Assembly (NCBI GenBank): GCA_030833315.1
Contig: JAURHM010000005.1
Coordinates: 1-64,000 of the forward strand
DNA length: 64,000 nucleotides
Source of the DNA: Burkholderiales bacterium
GTDB taxonomy: Bacteria > Pseudomonadota > Gammaproteobacteria > Burkholderiales > SG8-41
Direction of reading: 5' to 3'
The position numbers and the translations under genes were made by a program. Under the pieces are notes generated by a model that had not been told where the DNA came from, made no database searches, and saw only the letters and a program-made list of their open reading frames with translations. This document shows positions 9,742 to 18,724 of the stretch, in pieces; positions within the stretch are counted from its first letter, which is position 1, and every line of letters begins with the position of its first letter.

Positions 9742-10440
9742 TTATCCGGTGACGCCGCCAAGTTCAATCAGACGCATCACCTCGGTGGCGGCGCCATGCG
9801 CCTCATCGCGGGTCAGGCGTTCAGCAGCCTCGGCATCACGCTGGCGGATGGCCGCAAGCATCGCACGCAGTCCGCCAATGCTTTCCTGCGAGCGGCTGTC
9901 GGAACGCTGCGGATGCGACAACCCGAGCGCACGCCAGCGCCAGATGCGCGCATGCAGCGTGCCGAGCATCGATGACAGCGTCTCGCTGCCCGCGCCCTCG
10001 AACAGCACTTCATAAAAACGGTTCTTGGTTTCGAGCACTTCCTGGGCATCACCGCGCTCGTAGGCGCCGACCACTACATCCAGCGCCTGCGCCAGCCGCT
10101 TCAGTTCGGCATCGCCGGCGTTCTGCACGAACAGGCGCGCGGCCAACCCTTCGAGCACGGCGCGGATGGTGTACAAATCTTTCGCTTCCGCCAGGGACAG
10201 CGCACGCACCACCGGTCCCTTGTTCGGCACGTTGGCGATCAGCCCTTCGGTTTCGAGCTGGCGTAATGCTTCGCGGATCACCGTACGCGAGACGCCCATC
10301 ATCTCGGTAAGCTCGCGTTCGGTCAGCCTTGCCCCTGGTGCCAGCCGCCCTTCGATAATGGCGCGACGCAAACCATCGAGCACCTGCAGCCTCAATGGTG
10401 CCGCAAGTTTTTGAATATTTTCGATTTTCAGGTTATTCAT
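9742..10440 (-). CDS. GntR family transcriptional regulator (FCD subfamily)
   Basis: LRRAIIEGRLAPGARLTERELTEMMGVSRTVIREALRQLETEGLI wHTH plus C-terminal helical FCD-like domain. Confidence 0.93.
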   Translation of the reverse strand: MNNLKIENIQKLAAPLRLQVLDGLRRAIIEGRLAPGARLTERELTEMMGVSRTVIREALRQLETEGLIANVPNKGPVVRALSLAEAKDLYTIRAVLEGLAARLFVQNAGDAELKRLAQALDVVVGAYERGDAQEVLETKNRFYEVLFEGAGSETLSSMLGTLHARIWRWRALGLSHPQRSDSRSQESIGGLRAMLAAIRQRDAEAAERLTRDEAHGAATEVMRLIELGGVTG

Positions 10441-10471
10441 GGTGTTGCGTCGTTTGCTGGTTGACCCCTAC

Positions 10472-10496
10472 CGTAATACCGTAATACGATATTACG
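10472..10496. promoter_or_regulatory. Candidate GntR operator: tandem direct repeat plus inverted repeat
   Basis: CGTAATAC-CGTAATAC-GA-TATTACG; includes perfect dyad CGTAATA-cga-TATTACG in the divergent GntR/Gfo intergenic region. Confidence 0.6.
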
Positions 10497-10603
10497 AGTT
10501 GACGCCGCCAACAAGCCCAATTTCGCTTGCCTCAAGTCCTGGCAGGGTCGCCGTTTTTTCTGTTTTAGCCATCTTTCATTTATTGAGTGAGGAGCACGCA
10601 TCC

Positions 10604-11686
10604 ATGAGCACCCCCGTCAAAGTCGGTATCGTCGGCCTCGGCCGCTGGGCCAAAGTCCTGACCCGCGCCGCCAAACAATCCGACAAGGTTCAGATTGTCG
10701 CAGGCTACAGCCGCTCGCAGGAAAAACGCGATGCCTTCGCCAAGGAAATGGGTGTGCCCGCAGTGCCCGACATGCAAGCCATGCTGTCTAACCCGGAAAT
10801 CAAGGGCGTGATCCTGACGGTACCGAACGAACAGCATCTGCCGATGGCTGAAATCGTTGCCAAGGGCGGGAAGCATGTTTACACCGAAAAACCGATCTCG
10901 CAGACACTGGAAGACGGTCTGAAAATCGAAGCCCTGCAGAAGCAGTTCGGCATCACCGTCACCGTCGGCCACAGCGCACGCCTGATGGCGGGCATCCGCA
11001 TCATCAAGGAAAAAATCGATGCCGGAGAACTCGGCCGCGTCGCTTTCATGGAAGCCAACTTCTCAAATGAACGCGCCCTTGAACTGACGCCGCAGACCTG
11101 GCGCTGGTACAAGGACCGCGCCCCCGGCGGCCCGCTGTCGCAACTGGCGATTCACCAGTTCGACGTGCTGCACATGCTCGGCGGTGAAGTGCAGGAAGTA
11201 TCGTCGATGGCCTCCAAGCTGTCACCGGTCGGCGCCGAAGTTGACGATCAGTCGATGACACTGGTGCGCTTCAAGGACGGCAAGATCGGTTACGTCGGTT
11301 CCTGCTGGACTTCCCCCGGCATTTTCTCGGTGCGCGTATTCGGTTCGAAGGGCCTGATGCACTACGAAATCGACTTCGGCACCTGGGACACCCCGCACCT
11401 GCTGCACGACAATTCCGTGCTTTATATCCAGCGCGGCAAGGATGGCTGGGCCAAGCGCGAAGACATCAAGCTGCCGGAGTCCGACATGTTCCGCGCCGAA
11501 CTCGAAGCTTTTGCCAACAGCTGCCTGTCGGGCAAACCGAATGAGCTGACTGCGCACAATGGCAACGTCGCCGTAGCAATGACCAATGCTGCACTGAAAT
11601 CGATCGACCGCAAAGGCCAGTGCGTCACCATTGAAGAAGTGATGAACGACGCCCGCGCCAAGAACGACTCGAAACGAGCAGCTTAA
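10604..11686 (+). CDS. Gfo/Idh/MocA family oxidoreductase
   Basis: VKVGIVGLGRWAKVLTRAAKQS...; EKPISQTLEDG; start ATG at 10604 after gaggagcac. Confidence 0.93.
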   Translation: MSTPVKVGIVGLGRWAKVLTRAAKQSDKVQIVAGYSRSQEKRDAFAKEMGVPAVPDMQAMLSNPEIKGVILTVPNEQHLPMAEIVAKGGKHVYTEKPISQTLEDGLKIEALQKQFGITVTVGHSARLMAGIRIIKEKIDAGELGRVAFMEANFSNERALELTPQTWRWYKDRAPGGPLSQLAIHQFDVLHMLGGEVQEVSSMASKLSPVGAEVDDQSMTLVRFKDGKIGYVGSCWTSPGIFSVRVFGSKGLMHYEIDFGTWDTPHLLHDNSVLYIQRGKDGWAKREDIKLPESDMFRAELEAFANSCLSGKPNELTAHNGNVAVAMTNAALKSIDRKGQCVTIEEVMNDARAKNDSKRAA

Positions 11687-11695
11687 GGAGGACCT

Positions 11696-12511
11696 ATGTC
11701 CAAACTCGCTACCCGTTACTTTATCGATCTCACCCAGCCCGAGATCGCCGCGCAGTTCAAGAAGAACCCGCTGGTGATCCTGCCGGCGGGCAGCGTCGAA
11801 CAGCACGGCCCGCACCTGCCCACCGGCACCGACATCTACGCTGCCAATGTCATCGGCCACGCCGTGGCCGAGCGCATGGACGGCCTGGTACTTCCCGGCG
11901 GACCGCTGGGCGTGACGCCGATGCACATGCCCTTCGAAGGCACGATCACGTTGTCGCCCGATACCTATCAGCGCGTCGTCACCGAAATATGCGCCTCCAC
12001 CGCGCAGCACGGCGCCAAACGCCTGCTGATTCTCAACTGGCATGAAGGCAACATTCCTTCGCTGGCGATTGCTTCCGAAAAGCTGCACCGCGAAGTCGGC
12101 ATGAGCGTGATCGTTGTTCAAGCCTGCTATGTAGCTGCCGAACTCTACGGCCACGACTGCGGTGGCCTGACCCACGGCGGTGAAATCGAGGCACTGGCGG
12201 TGCTGGCCTACCAGCCGAACCTAGTGCACCTTGACCGTATCGACAACGTCAATTCATCCGATCACAGCCACGGTCGCAAATGGGACCGCCTGCGTCGCAC
12301 CCGCAGTTATCAGCCGGTTCTGCGCGACATCAAAACCATCGCCGCCACGGGCTGGTACGGTGCACCGGAGCATGCGACAGCGGCCAAAGGCGTCAAAATG
12401 CTCAACGACATCGCCGATGCCATCGCCAAGGAATGCGGCGAGATCTTTGCGCTGCTCGACGAGGCGCAAGGCGGTACGGCTGAAATCAAGCACCTGAAAA
12501 TCGCGGGATAA
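11696..12511 (+). CDS. Creatininase family protein
   Basis: VILPAGSVEQHGPHLPTGTDIYAA; ILNWHEGNIPSL; GLTHGGEIEAL. Confidence 0.92.
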   Translation: MSKLATRYFIDLTQPEIAAQFKKNPLVILPAGSVEQHGPHLPTGTDIYAANVIGHAVAERMDGLVLPGGPLGVTPMHMPFEGTITLSPDTYQRVVTEICASTAQHGAKRLLILNWHEGNIPSLAIASEKLHREVGMSVIVVQACYVAAELYGHDCGGLTHGGEIEALAVLAYQPNLVHLDRIDNVNSSDHSHGRKWDRLRRTRSYQPVLRDIKTIAATGWYGAPEHATAAKGVKMLNDIADAIAKECGEIFALLDEAQGGTAEIKHLKIAG

Positions 12512-12553
12512 TGCATACCCTGCGCTCCTTCGGACGCTGATGCGGAGAACCTG

Positions 12554-12928
12554 ATGGCGAAAGTACTGACACAGGAAGCAGCCAAAAGCATGGGGCTGCC
12601 CGGCCGCAAATCGCTGGAAATCGTTTCCGGCGAAAAAGGCTCGCAGGCCGTCACCTTGCGTCTGGTGGAAATCCCGCCGGTCAAACCGGGCGACAGCCCG
12701 CGCGGCCGGCATTTCCATCAGGGCTTTGAAGAATGCATTTTTGTAATGTCCGGTGAAGGCTGCACCGAAGCCGACAGCGGCAACTATCCGCTGAAGGCCG
12801 GCGATACCATCCTGATCCCGTCGGGCGAGAAACACGCCACGCGCAACACCGGCAGCGATCCGCTGGTGCTGCTGTGTTTCTTCCCGGTGCCCGACATCGC
12901 CCAGCGCACCCAGGAACACAAAGCCTGA
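12554..12928 (+). CDS. Cupin domain-containing protein
   Basis: GRHFHQGFEECIFVMSGEG...YPLKAGDTILIPSGEKHATRNTG. Confidence 0.9.
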   Translation: MAKVLTQEAAKSMGLPGRKSLEIVSGEKGSQAVTLRLVEIPPVKPGDSPRGRHFHQGFEECIFVMSGEGCTEADSGNYPLKAGDTILIPSGEKHATRNTGSDPLVLLCFFPVPDIAQRTQEHKA

Positions 12929-12930
12929 TC

Positions 12931-12952
12931 ACGGCGGGGCAAGCCCCGCCGT
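12931..12952. other. Perfect 10-bp stem hairpin (no T-tract)
   Basis: ACGGCGGGGC-AA-GCCCCGCCGT directly downstream of the cupin gene. Confidence 0.6.
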
Positions 12953-12979
12953 TGCCTTATTCAACAAGAAGAGAATCCG

Positions 12980-13957
12980 ATGAGCATCGACGTCCTTTGC
13001 CTGCGCCCCGAAGCCGATTTCACCCGTGTCGGCGTCACGCCGCCGAAAAACATCCACATCGCCTACCGCAAGCCGGACGATGCGGATGTCCCGGCCTTGA
13101 TGAAGGAAGCACGCGCAGTCGTGATGCCCGCCGTCGGCCCGAAGCTGCCCGCCGCGCTGTTTGAAGGCACTTCGCTCAAAGTAGTGCAGATCACCGGCGC
13201 CGGCGTTGACCGCCTGGATGAAGCCGCGCTGAAAAAACTCGGCATCCCCGTCGCCAATGTTCCCGGCGGCAGCAATTCCGCACTGGCCGAATACACCACC
13301 AGCTGTGCGTCGGTGCTGCTGCGCCGCTTCGCCTGGGCTGACGCAGAAATCAAAAAAGGCAATTACGTCGCCTTCCGCAACCGCATGATGGCCGACAACC
13401 TCGCCGGTATTGACGGCACCACGGTCGGCGTCGTCGGCATGGGCGTGATCGGCATGGCCGTCGCGCAGGCCTTCCACCGCATCGGCTGCAACATCGTTTA
13501 TTTCGACCCGGCGCTGAAAGACAAGACCAGGGCGGATGCGATGAACGCCCGCGGCATGGCGCTGGATGAACTGCTGAAAACCGCCGATGTCGTCACGCTG
13601 CACGTACCGTTGATTCCGGCGACAACGAATCTGATCGGCGAAAAGCAGCTGGCGATGATGAAACCGGAAGCGGTGCTGATCAACGGCGCGCGCGGCGGCG
13701 TGGTCGATGAAGCCGCACTGGCGCAGGCCCTGAAAGACAATCGTATCGCCGGCGCTGCAGTCGACGTTTACAGCATCGAACCCGCCACAGCGGACAACCC
13801 GCTGCTGAAACTCGAGGGCGAAGCCGCCTCGCGACTGCTGCTGACCCCGCATGTGGCCGGCGTCACCCGCCAGTCAGCAGCCTTTCTGTTCAAGGTGTCG
13901 TGGGAAAACGTCCAGCATGTGCTGAGCGGCGGGACGGTCGCACACCGCGTCTACTAG
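12980..13957 (+). CDS. D-2-hydroxyacid dehydrogenase (NAD-dependent)
   Basis: GTTVGVVGMGVIGMAVAQAFHRIGCNIVYFD; NGARGGVVDEAAL; LLTPHVAGVTRQS. Confidence 0.92.
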   Translation: MSIDVLCLRPEADFTRVGVTPPKNIHIAYRKPDDADVPALMKEARAVVMPAVGPKLPAALFEGTSLKVVQITGAGVDRLDEAALKKLGIPVANVPGGSNSALAEYTTSCASVLLRRFAWADAEIKKGNYVAFRNRMMADNLAGIDGTTVGVVGMGVIGMAVAQAFHRIGCNIVYFDPALKDKTRADAMNARGMALDELLKTADVVTLHVPLIPATTNLIGEKQLAMMKPEAVLINGARGGVVDEAALAQALKDNRIAGAAVDVYSIEPATADNPLLKLEGEAASRLLLTPHVAGVTRQSAAFLFKVSWENVQHVLSGGTVAHRVY

Positions 13958-14005
13958 AATAGGGGCATGACGGCGTTCAGCGCCGTCGTATCAGGAGGAG
14001 CCCCT

Positions 14006-15091
14006 TTGAAAGCCAGCAAAAAACTCGGCATCGCCGTAATCGGCGCCGGTCGCATCGGCACGCTGCGCGCGCGCCTGTCCGCCAAACACCCGTCCGTCGG
14101 ATTTCTCGCAATATCCGATCTGGATCCGTCCCGCGCCGCGGCGCTCGCCAAAACCACCGGCGCCGACGTCCATTCGGCCAACAACTTTGAAATGATCGAA
14201 CACCCGGAAGTCACCGCGGTGTTTGTCTCCACGCCGGAAGGCGAACATGCGGCGCCGATCAAGCGCGCGCTTGAACTCGGCAAGCCGGTGCTGGTGGAAA
14301 AACCGATCGCACTGTCATTGAACGATGCCGAGGACATCCTCGCCACACTCAAAGCCACCAAGGGCGAACTGCGTATCGGCTACAGCCGCCGCTACAAGGA
14401 GTGTTACCTGCGCGCCAAGGAACAGATGATCCAGGGCAGGCTCGGCCGCGTGACCGGCGGACTGGCCCGGGTCTACAACTCGCGCGCCCAGGCCTTCTCC
14501 ATCCTCAAGCGCGATCCACATGCGACTCCGGTGCTGGATGTGCTGACTTATTACGTCGACCTGATGTGCTGGTTCCTTGAAGGCAATCCGCCGGTGGAAG
14601 TAGTCGCCCGTGGCCAGCACGGCATTTTCAAGGAAGCCGGTTACGGCGCGCACGACGTGACCTGGGCCATCGTGACCTTTGCCGACGGTGCAGTGGTCAA
14701 CTTCGGCGTGAGCTACGCCCTGCCCGCCAAATACCCGACGTTGGGCCAGTCCGACCGCGTCGAACTGCTGGGCACCGAAGGTACCATGCTGATCGACGAC
14801 GACCACATGGACCATGTGCTGTATTCTGACCGCGGTATCCCGCACGCCTATGTGCCTGACCACGCGGTAAACATGGCTTTCCTCGGCAGCAATACCGCCG
14901 GCGACTGGGCCGTCGGTGACTTCTGGGGACCGCTGGGTAATGAAACCCGCGCCTGGCTCGACCATCTGGCCACCGGCAGTGCCACGGTGCACACCACGCC
15001 GGAGCAGGCGATAATCAATCTGCAGACGACCATTGCCATCGAACGTTCGGCGCGTTCGGGACAACCGGTCCGGCTGCCGCTCGAAACCTGA
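14006..15091 (+). CDS. Gfo/Idh/MocA family oxidoreductase (second copy in cluster)
   Basis: TTG start at 14006 behind aggaggag SD: MKASKKLGIAVIGAGRIGTLRARLSAKHPSVGFLAISD; VEKPIALSLNDAE. Confidence 0.9.
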   Translation: MKASKKLGIAVIGAGRIGTLRARLSAKHPSVGFLAISDLDPSRAAALAKTTGADVHSANNFEMIEHPEVTAVFVSTPEGEHAAPIKRALELGKPVLVEKPIALSLNDAEDILATLKATKGELRIGYSRRYKECYLRAKEQMIQGRLGRVTGGLARVYNSRAQAFSILKRDPHATPVLDVLTYYVDLMCWFLEGNPPVEVVARGQHGIFKEAGYGAHDVTWAIVTFADGAVVNFGVSYALPAKYPTLGQSDRVELLGTEGTMLIDDDHMDHVLYSDRGIPHAYVPDHAVNMAFLGSNTAGDWAVGDFWGPLGNETRAWLDHLATGSATVHTTPEQAIINLQTTIAIERSARSGQPVRLPLET

Positions 15092-15126
15092 AGCACCGGC
15101 AACACTGTACTTGCCCGGAGAGGACC

Positions 15127-16098
15127 ATGAAAAAACAGTTATTCATCGCTTGCGGTATCGCCATCGCTGCAGTATCAGCAGCGCAGGCACAGGATTTTCC
15201 GAACCGCCCGGTGCGGATGATTTCACCGAATCCGCCCAGCGGAGCGAACGACACCATCGGTCGCATCGTCGCAATCAAGATCGGTGAGGCACTCGGCCAG
15301 CCGATGGTCATCGACAACCGCGGTGGTGCCGGAGGCACGCTGGGCGCGGAAATCGCCGCCAAGGCCAATCCCGACGGCTATACCCTGCTTGCCGCTTCGG
15401 TATCGACGCACTCCTTCTCGCCGGCGCTGAAAGACAAACTCAACTACGACCCTGTGAAGGATTTCGCACCGATTACACTGTTCGCCATCTCACAGAATCT
15501 GCTGGTCGCCAATCCATCATTGCGCGTAAACACGGTCAGCGAACTGGTAGCGCTGGCCAAATCCAAACCTCGGGCGCTGAACTACGCCTCGGGCGGCACC
15601 GGCTCGACCAGCCATTATGCTATTGCGCTGTTTGTGCACCGCGCCGGCATCTCCAAAGAAACCATCCACATCCCGTACAAGGGCGGCGCGCCCTCGGTCG
15701 CAGCAACCATGGCCGGTGAAACGCAGTTCTATTTCGGCCCGATGGCCAGCATGACGTCCCAGATCCAGGCTGGAAAACTGAAAGCCATCGCAGTCGGCGG
15801 CATCAAACGCTCGCCGACGCTGCCAGATGTCCCGACTGTTGCCGAGTCCGGCGTTCCAAGCTATCAGTCTTTCGGCTGGTTCGGACTGATGGCGCCGGCT
15901 AAAACACCCAAGGTCATTTTGCAGAAACTGCACCAGGCTACGATCACTGCCGTCGGTTCCGCGGAGATCGCGCAGAAGTTCATGCAACTCGGTGTGGATC
16001 CGGTCACCAACTCGCCGGAAGAATTCGGAAAGTTCGTCGCCGATCAGCTGGTCCGCTACAAATCGGCGGTCAAGGAACTCGGCATCCAGGCCGATTGA
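15127..16098 (+). CDS. Tripartite tricarboxylate transporter substrate-binding protein (Bug family)
   Basis: Signal peptide; FPNRPVRMISPNPPSGANDTIGRIVAIKIGEALGQPMVIDNRGGAGGTLGAEIAAKANPDGYTLL. Confidence 0.95.
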   Translation: MKKQLFIACGIAIAAVSAAQAQDFPNRPVRMISPNPPSGANDTIGRIVAIKIGEALGQPMVIDNRGGAGGTLGAEIAAKANPDGYTLLAASVSTHSFSPALKDKLNYDPVKDFAPITLFAISQNLLVANPSLRVNTVSELVALAKSKPRALNYASGGTGSTSHYAIALFVHRAGISKETIHIPYKGGAPSVAATMAGETQFYFGPMASMTSQIQAGKLKAIAVGGIKRSPTLPDVPTVAESGVPSYQSFGWFGLMAPAKTPKVILQKLHQATITAVGSAEIAQKFMQLGVDPVTNSPEEFGKFVADQLVRYKSAVKELGIQAD

Positions 16099-16114
16099 TC
16101 ACGCGACGGCGTGA

Positions 16115-16453
16115 TCAGCCAGGCGGCCAGTGCAACGGTCGCCCCGCAAGAATGTGCAGGTGCAGATGAAACACCGTCTGCCCGGCACCCGCACCGTTGT
16201 TCACCACCAACCTGAACGCCTCTCCCACTCCCAGCTGACGCGCCACCTTGCCTGCAGCCAGCAGCAGGTGGCCCAGCAAGTCCTGATCGGCCGCGCCGGC
16301 ATCAGCCAGCTTAGCAATCTCCTGCTTCGGAATCAGCAACACATGGGTGGGCGCTTGGGGATTGATGTCCCGGAAGGCCAAGCAGAGCTCGTCTTCATAG
16401 ACGATATCTGCAGGAATCTCACGGGCTATGATCTTGCTGAACAGGGTGGTCAT
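16115..16453 (-). CDS. Histidine triad (HIT) family nucleotide-binding protein
   Basis: CLAFRDINPQAPTHVLLIPKQEI...GQTVFHLHLHILAGR HIT motif. Confidence 0.95.
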   Translation of the reverse strand: MTTLFSKIIAREIPADIVYEDELCLAFRDINPQAPTHVLLIPKQEIAKLADAGAADQDLLGHLLLAAGKVARQLGVGEAFRLVVNNGAGAGQTVFHLHLHILAGRPLHWPPG

Positions 16454-16603
16454 AAGATTTTAAAAATAGTCACTTATAAACAGATAGTTACTGGGAATAG
16501 CCGCAGCGCGGCGGGGGACCGGCAAGGGTTTGATTTGCCCGCTTTTTTTGATGCTAACGACGGGAGCCTTCGCCGTCAAAGTTAGTGATAGCAAACAATT
16601 ATG

Positions 16604-16682
16604 GTGCGGTGCAATAAATATTTGCGCCAAACCCTTGACTTGCCTTTTTAAGCCCTTATAATTTGAATTGTGCGGCGCAATA
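16604..16682 (+). promoter_or_regulatory. Sigma70-type promoter of phasin gene flanked by two operator-like repeats
   Basis: GTGCGGTGCAATA (16604-16616), TTGACT (16635-16640), N16, TATAAT (16657-16662), GTGCGGCGCAATA (16670-16682). Confidence 0.7.
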
Positions 16683-16752
16683 TAAATGAGGCACCCCAGC
16701 GCCACGAGATTCGTTTTAACCAGTATCAATATGTTTTTAAAGGAGATTAATC

Positions 16753-17301
16753 ATGTATCAGACTCCAGAACAATTTATTGCAATGAACAAAGCCAACCTC
16801 GAAGCCGCGATGAAATTCGCCGGTGTCGCCATCGAGAGCACCGAAAAAGTCATCGAACTGCAGCTGAGAGCCGCCAAAACCGCGTTCTCCGACAGCTTGG
16901 AAGGCGCGAAAGCGCTGGCCGCCGTCAAGGATTTCCAGCAATTCGCCGCACTGAAAGACAACCTGGCGCAGCCCTCGCTGGAAAAAGCCACCGCCTACGC
17001 GAAAAGCCTGTACGACGTCGCGTCCGGCACCCAGGCTGAATTCGGCAAGCTGGTTGAAGCTCAGGTCGCCGTGTTCAACAAGGAACTGGTGACCGGTCTC
17101 GACAAGCTGGTGAAAACCGCTCCGGCAGGTTCGGAAGTCGGCGTAGCCGCAGTGAAGTCGGCAATTGCCGCCGTCAACTCGGCTTACGACAACCTTTCCA
17201 AAGTGTCCAAGCAGTTTTCGCAAGCCACGCAGTCGAATCTGGAAGCCGCCGCTTCCCAGGCGACCGCTGCGGTGAAAAAGGCGAGCAAGAAAGCTGCTTA
17301 A
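16753..17301 (+). CDS. phaP: Phasin family protein (PHA granule-associated)
   Basis: MYQTPEQFIAMNKANLEAAMKFAGVAIESTEKVIELQLRAAKTAFSDSLEGAKAL; phasin_2-like. Confidence 0.92.
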   Translation: MYQTPEQFIAMNKANLEAAMKFAGVAIESTEKVIELQLRAAKTAFSDSLEGAKALAAVKDFQQFAALKDNLAQPSLEKATAYAKSLYDVASGTQAEFGKLVEAQVAVFNKELVTGLDKLVKTAPAGSEVGVAAVKSAIAAVNSAYDNLSKVSKQFSQATQSNLEAAASQATAAVKKASKKAA

Positions 17302-17328
17302 GCCTTAGTAACAAACGCAGCAACAAAA

Positions 17329-17358
17329 GCTCCCGGAAAAATCCGGGGGCTTTTTTTA
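17329..17358 (+). terminator. Rho-independent terminator after phasin gene
   Basis: agctcccgga-aaaa-tccgggggct followed by T-tract. Confidence 0.9.
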
Positions 17359-17376
17359 TTCAATCCCGCTCGTGCT

Positions 17377-18126
17377 TCAGGCCTGGAACGGCGTCCACGG
17401 AAAACCCAGCGCGCTAACGCCGGCTTTGAGCATCGCAATCGCCGGTGCCACCTGCACCGCATCGCCGCGCACGCCTAGCTCGACATAACGCTCGGGTGTC
17501 ACCCGCGGCAGGCTGAAAACCTTGACTTGCGGATAGGCGCGCAGGCATTCGTTCATCAAATCGATCAGCTGGCTCTCGCCGGCTTCGCGGACAATGATCG
17601 CCGACTCCACCGCGCGCACCGCACCGATGGCGGCGTAACGCTGGTCAATCACCCATTCCATCATCGGCCAGGACATCTCGGGAAAGCCCGGCAGGAAGTG
17701 GTGATTGCGGAAAGTGAATCCGGGAATACGGTTATAGGGATTCGGAATGATCGACGCGCCCTCGGGAAACTCGCCCATCATCAGGCGCTGCGGTGTGACA
17801 CCCTTGGGATCATCGGCAAAGCGTGCGCGGATTTCGGTTTCAGCTTCGGGATGCAGCTTCAGCGCCACGCCGGCTGCTGCAGCCGCGCACTGTCGGGTGT
17901 GATCATCCGGGGTTGCACCGATGCCGCCGAAGCTGAACACCACATCATCACCGGCCAGCGAGCGGCGCAGTGTCGATACAATCAGATCCGGCTCATCGCC
18001 CAGATACTGCGCCCATGACAGGTCGAAACCCCGCGCCGCGAGCAGCGCAATGGCCTTGGCCATGTGTTTGTCCTGGCGTTTGCCGGAGAGGATTTCATCT
18101 CCGATGATGATGGCGCCGAATTTCAT
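17377..18126 (-). CDS. Competence/damage-inducible protein A-like, molybdopterin-binding (MoCF) domain protein
   Basis: FGAIIIGDEILSGKRQDKHMAKAIALLAARG...VVFSFGGIGATPDDHTRQ. Confidence 0.88.
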   Translation of the reverse strand: MKFGAIIIGDEILSGKRQDKHMAKAIALLAARGFDLSWAQYLGDEPDLIVSTLRRSLAGDDVVFSFGGIGATPDDHTRQCAAAAAGVALKLHPEAETEIRARFADDPKGVTPQRLMMGEFPEGASIIPNPYNRIPGFTFRNHHFLPGFPEMSWPMMEWVIDQRYAAIGAVRAVESAIIVREAGESQLIDLMNECLRAYPQVKVFSLPRVTPERYVELGVRGDAVQVAPAIAMLKAGVSALGFPWTPFQA

Positions 18127-18207
18127 GTTCCGTCTTGCTCCAATTCGTTAAACGCAGCAATACCGTGCTGCCCGACGCAGCACCGGCACTTCAAGAAAAC
18201 AACCGGA

Positions 18208-18636
18208 TCAGCTGTGAATGTAACTTTCGAGCTGCTGTATGGTCATCTGCTGGTCGGCGATCACTTCCTTGACCAGGTCGCCGATCGACAGCATGCCGAT
18301 GACCTTGCCGGCATCCAGCACCGGCAGATGGCGGATGCGCTTGTTCGACATCACCGCCATGCATTCATCGACCTTCTGCATCGGCCCGACGCAGACCACC
18401 TTATGGGACATGATTTCGCGCACGGCCAGATCATGGGATGACTTGCCGAGCAGGATCACCTTGCGGGCGTAATCACGTTCCGACAGGATGCCGCGCAGTT
18501 TGCCGTCGCTCATCACAAGCAGGGCGCCGACATTTTTTTCGGCCATCAGCTTCAACGCTTCATACACGCTGCTGTCCGGAGTCACCGACCACACGCTACT
18601 GCCTTTGCCCTGCAACAACTGGCTGACTGTTTTCAT
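18208..18636 (-). CDS. CBS-domain-containing protein
   Basis: Two CBS repeats: VYEALKLMAEKNVGALLVMSDGKLRGILSERDYARKV and VDECMAVMSNKRIRHLPVLDAGKVIGMLSIGDLVKEV. Confidence 0.93.
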   Translation of the reverse strand: MKTVSQLLQGKGSSVWSVTPDSSVYEALKLMAEKNVGALLVMSDGKLRGILSERDYARKVILLGKSSHDLAVREIMSHKVVCVGPMQKVDECMAVMSNKRIRHLPVLDAGKVIGMLSIGDLVKEVIADQQMTIQQLESYIHS

Positions 18637-18724
18637 GATCCCCTCCCCCGGGAGAAGCCGGACGGAACCGGCAGTAAATCAGTCTAGCGAATTTTCCTGC
18701 CGGCGCGAAGCGACCATATCGCGG

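Noticed and set aside
11222-12175. 317-aa minus-strand ORF spanning two genes
   Set aside because: Antisense to Gfo/Idh and creatininase-like genes that have clear motifs and RBSs.
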